Made by a program: the position numbers and the translations under genes | The notes under the pieces: model-generated | What the model was told of the DNA's origin: nothing | Seen by the model: only the letters and a program-made list of their open reading frames with translations | The model's database searches: none | NCBI GenBank assembly: GCA_022788185.1 | Contig: JALEVV010000014.1 | Span: forward strand, 1 to 60,684 | Reading direction: 5' to 3' | DNA from: Spirochaetales bacterium | Lineage (GTDB): Bacteria; Spirochaetota; Spirochaetia; Sphaerochaetales; Sphaerochaetaceae | Length of the DNA: 60,684 nt | Shown: piece by piece, positions 24,374 through 32,505 of the stretch | Position numbering within the stretch: the stretch's first letter is position 1 | Layout of the letters: every line of letters starts with the position of its first letter

Positions 24374-26050
24374 ATGTTTTCAGCTGTTGACACGATCTGG
24401 GTACTGCTCGGGGCCGCACTGGTCTTTTTCATGCAGGCAGGTTTCGCTATGGTCGAGACCGGATTCACTAGGAGTAAGAATGCCGGTAACATCATCATGA
24501 AGAACGTCATGGACTACTGCATCGGTACAGTCGCGTTCTGGCTTGTGGGTTTCGGACTCATGTTTGCCGGAGATGGTCTTTTCTTTGGCGGCTTCGATCC
24601 GTTCATCCGCGGGGATTACTCCTCAACGTTCCCCACATTCGCTTTCGTAATTTTCCAGACGGTTTTCTGCGCCACAAGCGCAACGATCGTGTCAGGAGCC
24701 ATGGCTGAGAGAACGAAGTTCATCTCATACTGTATCTACAGCCTGCTCATCTCCCTTTTCGTATATCCCATTTCAGGTCACTGGATCTGGGGCGGCGGCT
24801 GGCTTGCCCAGCTCGGCTTCCATGACTTTGCCGGAAGCACGGCCGTTCACATGGTTGGCGGCGTCGCAGCCCTGATCGGTGCGATGTTCCTGGGACCCAG
24901 AATCGGCAAATACGATGAGAAGGGCAACCCGAAGGCAATTCCCGGCCACAGCCTTACGCTCGGTGCCCTCGGATGCTTCATCCTTTGGTTCTGCTGGTTC
25001 GGATTCAATGGCTGTTCAACAGTTTCAATGACAGGTGATGAGTCAATCGTTTCCGCATCAAAAATCTTCGTAACCACGAACATGGCTGCCGCAGTCGCCA
25101 CATGCACGACCATGATCCTTACCTGGGTCCGCTACAGGAAACCCGATGTCTCGATGACACTCAACGGCTCCCTTGCCGGTCTCGTCGCCATCACTGCAGG
25201 CTGTGATCTCGTGACACCCGTAGGTGCCGCAGTAATCGGTCTTGTCGCCGGTGTGCTCATCGTGTTCTCAGTTGAGTTCTTTGACAAGGTGACAAAGATC
25301 GATGACCCTGTCGGTGCCATCTCCGTTCACGGTGTCTGCGGTGCGGTCGGTACGATCCTCACAGGTGTGTTCGCAGAGGACATCGGACTCTTCTACGGCG
25401 GCGGATTCTCATTCCTCCTCACACAGCTTCTGGGTGTTGCATCGGTAATCCTCTGGGTTGTGGTCGTGATGACAATCATCTTCTTCGTGATCAAAAAGAC
25501 CATCGGCCTCAGGGTATCCGCTGAAGAGGAAATCGTCGGTCTCGACATCAAGGAGCACGGACTCACAAGCGCATATGCGGACTTTGCTCCCGTATACATG
25601 GGTGCCGCAGCAGCTGCTCCCGATGTTGACCTCGTGAAGGTCCCTGTCGAAAAGGCCGTCGAGACCTATGCCGATCCTGCTGTAAAGAGCGATGCGAAAC
25701 TCACGAAGGTCGTCATCATCGCCCGCCAGAACAAATTCAACGAGCTCAAGCATTCGCTCGGTCTCATCGGTGTCACCGGTCTTACGGTCAGCCATGTAAT
25801 GGGCTGCGGAATGCAGAAGGGCAAGACCGAATACTACAGAGGTGTTCCCGTTGAGATGACGCTCCTGCCGAAGATCAAGATCGAGACTGTTGTTTCGAAG
25901 GTTCCCGTAAGAAAGGTCGTCGACACGATCAAGAGTGTTCTCTACACAGGACACTACGGTGACGGTAAGATCTTCATCTACGACGTTGAGAACGTCATTA
26001 AGGTCAGAACCGGAGAGGAGGGTTACGACGCCCTTCAGGACGAGGAATAA
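24374..26050 (+). CDS. amt: Ammonium transporter fused to a C-terminal P-II regulatory domain
   Basis: This 558-residue protein joins an Amt channel to a GlnB/GlnK-like P-II domain. Residues about 1-410 form an 11-helix ammonium channel: the start FSAVDTIWVLLGAALVFFMQ, then MVETGF, FGLMFAGDG, GSTAVHMVGG and CGAVGTI carry the family signatures, including pore histidines. Residues about 440-545 match P-II: KVVIIARQNKFNELKHSL, then the T-loop region KTEYYRGVPVEM and KIKIETVV. In other bacteria P-II plugs Amt when nitrogen is plentiful, so fusion would make gating intramolecular. The protein is in the inner membrane. The ATG follows AGGAGAGGTG. Expression appears to be controlled by the attenuator leader upstream. 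Confidence 0.96.
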   Translation: MFSAVDTIWVLLGAALVFFMQAGFAMVETGFTRSKNAGNIIMKNVMDYCIGTVAFWLVGFGLMFAGDGLFFGGFDPFIRGDYSSTFPTFAFVIFQTVFCATSATIVSGAMAERTKFISYCIYSLLISLFVYPISGHWIWGGGWLAQLGFHDFAGSTAVHMVGGVAALIGAMFLGPRIGKYDEKGNPKAIPGHSLTLGALGCFILWFCWFGFNGCSTVSMTGDESIVSASKIFVTTNMAAAVATCTTMILTWVRYRKPDVSMTLNGSLAGLVAITAGCDLVTPVGAAVIGLVAGVLIVFSVEFFDKVTKIDDPVGAISVHGVCGAVGTILTGVFAEDIGLFYGGGFSFLLTQLLGVASVILWVVVVMTIIFFVIKKTIGLRVSAEEEIVGLDIKEHGLTSAYADFAPVYMGAAAAAPDVDLVKVPVEKAVETYADPAVKSDAKLTKVVIIARQNKFNELKHSLGLIGVTGLTVSHVMGCGMQKGKTEYYRGVPVEMTLLPKIKIETVVSKVPVRKVVDTIKSVLYTGHYGDGKIFIYDVENVIKVRTGEEGYDALQDEE

Positions 26051-26058
26051 ACAGCGCT

Positions 26059-26087
26059 GGGGATGGGCATCCGCTCATCCCCTTTTT
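26059..26087 (+). terminator. Terminator after amt
   Basis: GGGGATG (26059-26065) pairs with CATCCCC (26076-26082) around a ten-base loop, followed by five T residues. It ends at the stop codon of the convergent xseB gene. Confidence 0.85.
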
Positions 26088-26290
26088 CACTCCTCAGACC
26101 TTTCAGTAACCACCCCGTCCCGGGATACTTCCTCAATCTTCCTCTTAACATCCTCAAGCGTTGCATTGAGTTTTTTCGTAAGCTGGGTTGCTTCCTCATA
26201 GATTCTTATCGATTCCTCAAGTCCGGTATCCTCCGATCTCAGCTTCTCGGTAAGCTCCTCAAGTTTTTTAAGATCTGTCTCAAAACTCAT
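26087..26290 (-). CDS. xseB: Exodeoxyribonuclease VII small subunit
   Basis: This 67-residue, mostly helical protein matches XseB: FETDLKKLEELTEKL at the start, then LEESIRIYEEATQLTKKLNATLEDVKRKIEEV. Several copies assemble with XseA to form the single-strand-specific exonuclease VII. The ATG at 26290 is chosen because GGAG lies ten bases upstream; a TTG six codons earlier is in frame but would use the ribosome site as coding sequence. It starts one base after the xseA stop, so the two subunits are co-translated. Confidence 0.92.
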   Translation of the reverse strand: MSFETDLKKLEELTEKLRSEDTGLEESIRIYEEATQLTKKLNATLEDVKRKIEEVSRDGVVTERSEE

Positions 26291-26291
26291 T

Positions 26292-27689
26292 TTATTTTTT
26301 CTCCTCAAGAACCTCAGTCCTTATAATACCTTTCATAACCCTGACTGACAGGATGTCCCCTGCCTTAACCTCGTCACTGCTTCTGACTGCGGTGCCGTCA
26401 GGAAGGGTAGCGATAGCATATCCTCTCCTTAATACCTCCAGCGGGGAGAGGGCCTCTGCCGCGGCAGAGAGGGCATCGAGCCTCGATCTGGAAGAGGAAT
26501 ACTTCCTCTCGATTGCCGTGCGGCACTCCGCTGAGAGCGAGCTGACAGTGGCCTCGGCCCTTTCAGCTTTCATCCTTACATCCCGCACCGCCGTTCCGGC
26601 TGCCCCCTTGAGGGCGGCTTCAGCCCTTAGGGCCTTTGCCCTGAGGCCCGGAGTAAGGGCGTCTGAGAGCAGGGAGGTCTTCATAGCTGATGATGAGAAC
26701 CTGGATGAGAGGATGGCCATCATGTGCTGAGTTGACGGGATTGAGGGCTTTTTGAGCTTTGTCATCATCAGCGCCTTAAGCTCATTTTCCCTGATTATCC
26801 CGGCAGCTGCCCTCAGAACCTTCTCCTTCATCACGGCGGAGAGGGTTTCATTGAGGTTCTTAAGCTCCTCCCTGTCCCTGAAGATTCCCTCACTGGCCAT
26901 TGCGGCTCCCTCAGTCGGGGTTATGGCCCTGGCATCTGCGGTGTAGTCACTGAGACTGTAGTCGATCTCATGGCCCACAGCGGAGATGATGGGAATGTCC
27001 GAACGGTGGATCGCCTCGATGACGAGGGGATCGGAGAAGGGCAGAAGGTCCTCCTTCGAGCCTCCTCCCCGTCCCACGATGAGGACGTCACACATGGGTA
27101 TCATGTTTGCATTGTCTATCTGGGCGGCAATGTCCTCCGCCGCGCTCTCACCCTGCACGAGACAGGGGTAGATGACGACATCGAGGGAAGGTGCCCTCTT
27201 TTTAAGGGTATTCAGCATGTCCTCCACGGCGGCACCTCCTGGGGCCGTGACTATGCCCACCCTGGAAGGATGGCGGGGAATGGGCTTTTTCAGCTCCAGA
27301 TCGAAGTATCCCATGCTCTGGTAGTAGGCCTTCCGCTTCTCAAGCTCGAGAAGGATGTCCCCGTCCCCTGATCTCTTTATCGTCTGGCAGATTATCTGGT
27401 ATGTTCCCCTGGGCTCGTAGACATCAACGGAGCCCCAGACGAGGACCCGGTCCCCGTTCTGGGGAACGTATGCCGACTGGGTGCGGGCAAAACGGAACAT
27501 CACGGCGGAAATCTGGCTGTCCCTGTCCTTCAGGGTGAAGTACCAGTGACCGGATGTGGAGGGCCTGAAGCCCGAAACCTCCCCCTCGATCAGGAGGTTG
27601 TAGAACCTGTCGCGGAAGGTTTCCTTTATTATCCTGTTGATTTCCGACACGGTAAGCGGCCGGTCGGAAAGTGCTGTGTCGATGTTCAT
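26292..27689 (-). CDS. xseA: Exodeoxyribonuclease VII large subunit
   Basis: This 465-residue catalytic subunit of exonuclease VII degrades single-stranded DNA in mismatch repair and recombination. The N-terminal OB-fold (VSGFRPSTSGHWYFTLKD near residues 39-56) binds DNA. The catalytic domain carries IGIVTAPGGAAVEDML, RGGGSKEDLLPFSD and SAVGHEIDYSLSDYTADARA. The C-terminal third is a helical, alanine-rich coiled-coil region, as usual. The ATG lies in ATTAATCCATG with no Shine-Dalgarno; weak promoter-like boxes precede it. It forms an operon with xseB. Confidence 0.95.
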   Translation of the reverse strand: MNIDTALSDRPLTVSEINRIIKETFRDRFYNLLIEGEVSGFRPSTSGHWYFTLKDRDSQISAVMFRFARTQSAYVPQNGDRVLVWGSVDVYEPRGTYQIICQTIKRSGDGDILLELEKRKAYYQSMGYFDLELKKPIPRHPSRVGIVTAPGGAAVEDMLNTLKKRAPSLDVVIYPCLVQGESAAEDIAAQIDNANMIPMCDVLIVGRGGGSKEDLLPFSDPLVIEAIHRSDIPIISAVGHEIDYSLSDYTADARAITPTEGAAMASEGIFRDREELKNLNETLSAVMKEKVLRAAAGIIRENELKALMMTKLKKPSIPSTQHMMAILSSRFSSSAMKTSLLSDALTPGLRAKALRAEAALKGAAGTAVRDVRMKAERAEATVSSLSAECRTAIERKYSSSRSRLDALSAAAEALSPLEVLRRGYAIATLPDGTAVRSSDEVKAGDILSVRVMKGIIRTEVLEEKK

Positions 27690-27698
27690 GGATTAAGA

Positions 27699-28169
27699 TT
27701 AACCTGCTGACTTTTCCTTCTGCAACAGCAATCCGTAAAAAAAGAATGCCGGAATCATGGGAAAAAGCGTCCATAAGGGAAGGTAGTACGTCGTCTGCAG
27801 CAGGAAGGCAAGGCTGGCTGCCGAGGCGGGAATGACGATGTATTTCCAGTTTTTCCGGGAGAGTGCAAGAAGAATCAGGCCCAGGAGCGCCAGGATGATC
27901 CTGGCAGCCCTTTCCTCAAGGGGAAGGCATTCGATCATGATGAAGGCAAATATTGGATTCAGACGGTACAGGCTTCCCGTGAAGAATATTATAAAGAGCA
28001 GTGCCGCTGCACCTGATGCGACGATCGGGATGGCCGATTCGGGGAAAAACAGTGAAAGAAGGCTTTCCAGCGAGAGAAAGCACAGCATGGGGGAGGCCGT
28101 CTTCCGGAAGCGGTCTGAAAAGGATAGAAGAAGAATGTGGAGAACTGCGAAAAAAACGAATCTTATCAT
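27699..28169 (-). CDS. Small multi-pass membrane protein of unknown function
   Basis: The predicted 156-residue product has about five hydrophobic segments joined by short basic loops. No family was recognised. The ATG at 28169 lies just two bases after the T-run of the ferredoxin terminator and has no ribosome site. Either it is translated from read-through RNA or the true start is internal. It precedes xseA by nine bases on the same strand and may be the first gene of the xseA-xseB transcript. Confidence 0.6.
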   Translation of the reverse strand: MIRFVFFAVLHILLLSFSDRFRKTASPMLCFLSLESLLSLFFPESAIPIVASGAAALLFIIFFTGSLYRLNPIFAFIMIECLPLEERAARIILALLGLILLALSRKNWKYIVIPASAASLAFLLQTTYYLPLWTLFPMIPAFFFYGLLLQKEKSAG

Positions 28170-28171
28170 GC

Positions 28172-28201
28172 AAAAAAATAAAGCTGTCCGGTGAGGACAG
28201 C
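28172..28201 (-). terminator. Terminator after the ferredoxin gene
   Basis: Reading leftward, GCTGTCC and GGACAGC arms (28183-28201) are followed by TTTATTTTTTT. It lies 20 bases after the ferredoxin stop codon. Confidence 0.85.
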
Positions 28202-28221
28202 AGTAAAGGGAGGTTTAAACC

Positions 28222-28389
28222 TCACGCCTCTTCGATTGCACCTGTGGGGCAGACGCCTGCACATGTACCGCAGTCAAGGCACTTGTCGGGATCGATTGAA
28301 TAGATATCGCCCTCGGAAATTGCCTCTGCAGGACATTCACCTGCACAGGTTCCGCAAGCAACGCATGAGTCTGTGATTCTGTAAGCCAT
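28222..28389 (-). CDS. 2[4Fe-4S] ferredoxin
   Basis: This short gene encodes a 55-residue bacterial (clostridial-type) ferredoxin. Two cluster motifs are complete: CVACGTCAGECP at residues 9-20 and CLDCGTCAGVCP at 37-48, each with the C-x2-C-x2-C-x3-C-P spacing. Such proteins carry low-potential electrons in anaerobes, for example for pyruvate:ferredoxin oxidoreductase or hydrogenase. AAGGAG precedes the ATG at 28389. The gene has its own promoter and terminator, so it is a single-gene unit, as is common for abundant ferredoxins. Confidence 0.96.
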   Translation of the reverse strand: MAYRITDSCVACGTCAGECPAEAISEGDIYSIDPDKCLDCGTCAGVCPTGAIEEA

Positions 28390-28420
28390 TGTAGTACTCC
28401 TTACCTAATTAGATGGTTAA

Positions 28421-28450
28421 AGTATAGTTAGCCTTTGAGTCCCTCGTCAA
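28421..28450 (-). promoter_or_regulatory. Promoter of the ferredoxin gene
   Basis: Reading leftward, TTGACG (28450-28445), an 18-base spacer and TATACT (28426-28421) lie upstream of AAGGAG and the ATG. It is divergent from the topB promoter about 36 bases to the right. Confidence 0.7.
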
Positions 28451-28485
28451 GGTGATTTTCCCCTTATTTGAGCCCTTTGCGGTGG

Positions 28486-28514
28486 TTCACTTAACGCCTC
28501 CTATCTGATAAAAT
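28486..28514 (+). promoter_or_regulatory. Promoter of topB
   Basis: TTCACT at 28486-28491, a 17-base spacer and TAAAAT at 28509-28514 end nine bases before the topB ATG. No Shine-Dalgarno lies between, which suggests a leaderless or very short-leader mRNA. Confidence 0.5.
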
Positions 28515-28523
28515 CCGCAGGCT

Positions 28524-30755
28524 ATGAAGAAACTCGTGATAGCTGAAAAGCCCTCCGTTGCCAGGGAAATAGCCAAAACCCTGGGATCCCATGAGAGGGG
28601 GGCCGGGTATATCGAAGGTCCGCAGTATGTCGTGACCTGGGCGCTGGGACACCTTGTGGAGCTCTGCGATCCAGCCCACTACAGTGAAAGGTGGAAGCGG
28701 TGGAGCATTAAGGATCTCCCGATGCTTCCCGAGACTCTGGACCAGGAAGTAATCGAATCATCAAAGGAACAGTTTGAAAACATCGCAGCCCTGTTTAAGA
28801 GAAGCGACATCCAGGCAGTCGTAATCGCAACCGATGCGGGCCGTGAGGGTGAGCTGGTCGCCCGCTGGATCCTCAAGCTGGTCGGCTGGAAGGGCGAAAC
28901 CCTCCGTCTCTGGATCAGCAGCCAGACGGAAAAGGCAATCAGGGAAGGCTTTGCCCATCTGGAAAGCGCCTCTCTGTATGACAATCTCTACCATGCCGCC
29001 GAGGCGAGAAGCGCCGCCGACTGGTATGTGGGAATGAACGTTTCCCGTGCCCTTACCTGTCACTACGATGCCCGCCTTTCGGCAGGCCGCGTCCAGACGC
29101 CGACCCTGGCCCTGATGACGAAGAGGGAAGAGGAGAGGGAAGCCTTCCTCGGAGCGGGATATTACACGGCCCGTGCCGACTTCGGTCTCTTCAGTGCCTC
29201 CTACTACCCGGAGGAAAACTCGGTAAGATTCACTGATAAGGAAACAAAGGAGTTCTTTGAGAACGGCTTTGAGGGGAGCACCGGCAGCGTCAGGTCCCTC
29301 GTGAAGGAGGAGAAGGAGGAAAAGCCGCCCCTTCTTTATGACCTTACCGAGCTGCAGAGGGATGCAAACCTCACCTACGGCTTCTCGGCAAAGGAGACAC
29401 TGGACACGCTCCAGAGACTCTATGAGGTACATAAGATCGTGACCTATCCGAGAACCGATTCCCGTTATCTCACCTCCGACATAATTCCCACCCTGCGCGA
29501 CAGGGTGAGGGCACTGGAACTGACCCAATTCGGAGCGACCGCGGCAGGTTACCTTGAAGCAGGATTCGACTTCGATAAGGAGCGCTACTGTCAGGAAGCC
29601 CTGGTCACGGATCACCATGCGATCATACCGACGGAGGAGAAGGTCCATCCGGAGAAGCTTTCATCCGATGAGGAGAAGCTATGGCGTCTCATCGCCATGA
29701 GGTTCCTGGAAGCCCTCTCATCTTCCTATATATATACGACCACCACATGCAACCTGGATGTGAAGGGAAAGACCTTCAGGACCAGGCTTTCCCTTCCCGT
29801 CAGGAAGGGGTGGAGGAAGGTTGCCGAGGAGGCAGGTCTCAGGAGCACGGCCGCAGCCGACTCCCTTGATGACTCCTTCGCGCTGCTGCGCCTGAAGGAG
29901 GGCGATGAGGTCCGTGTGGAGGGAATCACCGTGAGGGAAAACACCACAACGCCTCCCGAAAGATATACCGATGCAACCCTGCTCTCCGCAATGGAGCATG
30001 CCGGAAGGTTCGTCGATGACACCACGATCAGGGGCAATCTCTCAGGAGGACTCGGAACTCCCGCAACCCGTGCCGACATCATCGAGAAGCTGGTTCAGAA
30101 CAGCTATGTGGTCAGGGAAGGAAAGTACTTCGTCCCCACAGCCAAGGGCCGTGAGGTCGTCCGTCTGGCACCCCAGGTGCTCCAGTCAGCGGAGCTCACC
30201 GGAGTCTGGGAGGGAAGGCTTGATGCGATCAGCCGCGGCATCGAGAGCAGTGAGATCTTTATCAGGGACATAAAGAAGATGGCTTCGCACCTCGTCGATG
30301 AGGTAAAGGCATCAGCGCTGGTCTTCGATCCCCACTTCCCGGACGGGAAGAAGTGCCCCCACTGCGGAGGTGAGATGATGAAGAGCATCGCGCTCGACGG
30401 CAGCACCCACTACATCTGTCAGCGTCTTTCATGCTGTTACGAGATCCGGGAGGTTAAGGTCCCTGTGGACACTTCCGCCCTTACCAAGGTGAAGAAGGCT
30501 CCCGAGTTCACATCTGCAGGAAAGGTCAAGGTCGTCATAAGGAAATCGGCCGTTAAGGTGCCGAAGACAGTATATGAGACCCGCACCGAGGTCGTCAGGG
30601 AGAGTAAGAAGGCCATGAGACCCCAGAGGGAGGATCGGCGTGAGGACGTAAGGCGCCATGAGTTCCGTTCAGGCGATGAAGGCGGCGGAACGTTTGCCGA
30701 CTTCATGCGTCAGTCCGAGCGCAGGGCAGAGGAGAGAAAGCGGAAAAGGAAGTGA
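28524..30755 (+). CDS. topB: DNA topoisomerase III (type IA)
   Basis: This 743-residue enzyme is a TopB-type topoisomerase that cuts one strand and decatenates or relaxes DNA. The N-terminal Toprim domain begins KKLVIAEKPSVAREIAKTLG and includes VIATDAGREGELVARWI. The catalytic tyrosine is Y308 in VTYPRTDSRYLTSD. SAGRVQTPTL and YTDATLLSAMEHAGRF are further family blocks. A zinc-finger-like part near residue 612 (KKCPHCGGEMM, then ICQRLSCCYEI) follows. The last 90 residues are highly basic and disordered (ERRAEERKRKRK), probably a DNA-binding tail. It does not overlap its neighbours. Confidence 0.95.
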   Translation: MKKLVIAEKPSVAREIAKTLGSHERGAGYIEGPQYVVTWALGHLVELCDPAHYSERWKRWSIKDLPMLPETLDQEVIESSKEQFENIAALFKRSDIQAVVIATDAGREGELVARWILKLVGWKGETLRLWISSQTEKAIREGFAHLESASLYDNLYHAAEARSAADWYVGMNVSRALTCHYDARLSAGRVQTPTLALMTKREEEREAFLGAGYYTARADFGLFSASYYPEENSVRFTDKETKEFFENGFEGSTGSVRSLVKEEKEEKPPLLYDLTELQRDANLTYGFSAKETLDTLQRLYEVHKIVTYPRTDSRYLTSDIIPTLRDRVRALELTQFGATAAGYLEAGFDFDKERYCQEALVTDHHAIIPTEEKVHPEKLSSDEEKLWRLIAMRFLEALSSSYIYTTTTCNLDVKGKTFRTRLSLPVRKGWRKVAEEAGLRSTAAADSLDDSFALLRLKEGDEVRVEGITVRENTTTPPERYTDATLLSAMEHAGRFVDDTTIRGNLSGGLGTPATRADIIEKLVQNSYVVREGKYFVPTAKGREVVRLAPQVLQSAELTGVWEGRLDAISRGIESSEIFIRDIKKMASHLVDEVKASALVFDPHFPDGKKCPHCGGEMMKSIALDGSTHYICQRLSCCYEIREVKVPVDTSALTKVKKAPEFTSAGKVKVVIRKSAVKVPKTVYETRTEVVRESKKAMRPQREDRREDVRRHEFRSGDEGGGTFADFMRQSERRAEERKRKRK

Positions 30756-30788
30756 AATCTGTTATCATATTAACGTTTTGTTAGTATG

Positions 30789-30817
30789 TAGACATAATAC
30801 TGATTATCTGCTATAGT
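30789..30817 (+). promoter_or_regulatory. Promoter of the lysine biosynthesis operon
   Basis: TAGACA at 30789-30794, a 17-base spacer and TATAGT at 30812-30817 lie eight bases before the dapB ATG. No ribosome site fits in that gap, so the operon probably begins with a leaderless start codon. No lysine riboswitch is possible in so short a leader. Confidence 0.7.
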
Positions 30818-30825
30818 GAGTTTTC

Positions 30826-31587
30826 ATGAACATCGCTATAGTAGGTTTTGGCAGGATGGGAAGGAAGATTTACGAAAAGGCGACGCTTTCATCCCATCGC
30901 ATTGTATCGGTAATAGACAGTTTTTCCTCCGATCCGCTTGTGACGGATAAGAACATAACGGCAGAAAGCCTTAACGGGGCCGATGCCGTGATCGATTTCT
31001 CGGCTCCGGCAGCGGCAGTCGGGAACATAAAGAAATATGCTGACCTCAAAGTACCCGCCGTGATCGGTACCACCGGCTGGACGGAACATCTTGCCGAGGT
31101 CAGGGAATATGTGGAAAAGAGCAGGGGAACGGTCCTCTGGTCCGGAAACTTCTCCATCGGAGTTGCCGCGACCCTTAAGATCGTTTCCTTCGCTTCTTCC
31201 CTCATGAACGCCCTTCCATCCTACGATGCGGCGGTCTTCGAGACCCACCACCGCATGAAGGCCGACAGCCCCTCCGGGACTGCGCTCATGCTGGCTGACG
31301 AGGTTATCAGGAACCTGGACAGGAAGGACAGTGTCGATACGGAGTGTCAGCACTCGAAGATCGGGGAAAACGTGCTTCACCTCTCCTCGCTGAGGGTGGG
31401 AAGCGTACCCGGAACCCACGAGGTCATATTCGACAGCGATGTCGATACGATCACGATAAGCCATGCGGCCAGGAGCCGTGACGGATTTGCCTCCGGCGCG
31501 GTGCGTGCGGCCGAGTGGCTCCTTGAGGAAAAAAGAACAGGTCTCTTTTCCATGGATGATTTCATAAACAGTTTACTTGGAGTATAA
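30826..31587 (+). CDS. dapB: 4-hydroxy-tetrahydrodipicolinate reductase
   Basis: This 253-residue enzyme uses NAD(P)H to reduce hydroxy-tetrahydrodipicolinate to tetrahydrodipicolinate. The nucleotide-binding GFGRMGRKI lies at residues 7-15. VIDFSAPAA, VIGTTGW and the ETHHRMKADSPSGTA block (catalytic histidine and lysine) follow in family order. It begins the operon dapB-dapA-dapL-lysA plus a thioesterase gene. The ATG has no Shine-Dalgarno and sits eight bases after a -10 box. The operon does not contain dapD, dapE or dapF; the reductase product goes straight to the dapL aminotransferase. Confidence 0.95.
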   Translation: MNIAIVGFGRMGRKIYEKATLSSHRIVSVIDSFSSDPLVTDKNITAESLNGADAVIDFSAPAAAVGNIKKYADLKVPAVIGTTGWTEHLAEVREYVEKSRGTVLWSGNFSIGVAATLKIVSFASSLMNALPSYDAAVFETHHRMKADSPSGTALMLADEVIRNLDRKDSVDTECQHSKIGENVLHLSSLRVGSVPGTHEVIFDSDVDTITISHAARSRDGFASGAVRAAEWLLEEKRTGLFSMDDFINSLLGV

Positions 31588-31590
31588 ATA

Positions 31591-32505
31591 ATGAAAAGCA
31601 GGCAATTCTTCAAAGGAGTGTTCACCGCACTCATCACCCCCTTTACCGATTACGGCACCGTTGACTACGCTGCCCTTGAGAGAATCGTCAATTTCCAGAT
31701 CGAGAACGGAATCGACGGCCTCGTCCCCTGCGGAACGACCGGTGAAAGCCCCTGCCTCTCCCATGAGGAGCATGACAGGGTAATCGCCCAGACGATAAAG
31801 TTCGCAGCCGGCCGCGTTCCCGTCATCGCCGGTACCGGTTCAAATGCAACCAATGAGGCCATCAGGCTCAGTCAGCATGCCGAGGATGCCGGTGTCGATG
31901 CCGTCCTTCTCGTCAATCCGTACTACAACAAGCCCAACCAGGAGGGCCTTTACAGGCACTTCCGCGCCATCGCGGACAGCGTCAGCGTTCCATGCATCCT
32001 TTACAACATAAAGGGCCGCACGGGCGTCAATCTTGAGACCGACACACTGCTCCGCCTTGTCAGGGACTGTCCCAACATCTATGCAGTCAAGGAAGCAAGC
32101 GGAAACCTCGATCAGATGACCGATGTCATCAACCGTTCACCCAGCGACTTCATCGTACTTTCAGGCGATGACAACCTGGCACTGGAGCTGGTCAGAAGAG
32201 GCGGTGACGGTGTCATCTCCGTGGCATCCAACCTCTTCCCGAAGGAGATGGTTTCAATGGTTCATGCCGCAATGGACGGGGACTACGCAACGGCGGAGAA
32301 GATCGAGTCATACTTTGCCGATTTCTTTAAGACATGCTTCATCGAAACCAATCCGATTCCCATCAAGACGGCAATGGCCCACTATGGCAGATGCCGCGAG
32401 ATCTTCCGCCTTCCCATGTGTCCGCTTGAAAAGCCGGAGCACAGGACAGAGCTCATCAGGACAACCGATGCGCTCTTCGACGCAATCAATAAGGGGCTTA
32501 TCTGA
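31591..32505 (+). CDS. dapA: 4-hydroxy-tetrahydrodipicolinate synthase
   Basis: This 304-residue (beta/alpha)8 enzyme condenses pyruvate with aspartate semialdehyde, the first step committed to lysine. The Schiff-base lysine is K167 in AVKEASGN. Y138 (ILYNIKGRTG) and T49-T50 (PCGTTGESP) complete the proton relay. The gene starts three bases after dapB and its stop codon overlaps the next start by one base. Aspartate semialdehyde is also the precursor used by Dat at 14.3-15.7 kb, so the two pathways would compete for it. Confidence 0.96.
   Translation: MKSRQFFKGVFTALITPFTDYGTVDYAALERIVNFQIENGIDGLVPCGTTGESPCLSHEEHDRVIAQTIKFAAGRVPVIAGTGSNATNEAIRLSQHAEDAGVDAVLLVNPYYNKPNQEGLYRHFRAIADSVSVPCILYNIKGRTGVNLETDTLLRLVRDCPNIYAVKEASGNLDQMTDVINRSPSDFIVLSGDDNLALELVRRGGDGVISVASNLFPKEMVSMVHAAMDGDYATAEKIESYFADFFKTCFIETNPIPIKTAMAHYGRCREIFRLPMCPLEKPEHRTELIRTTDALFDAINKGLI

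Noticed and set aside
28761-29648. Leftward open frame of 295 codons
   Set aside because: It is antisense to topB, within the region containing the catalytic tyrosine, and shows no recognisable protein features.
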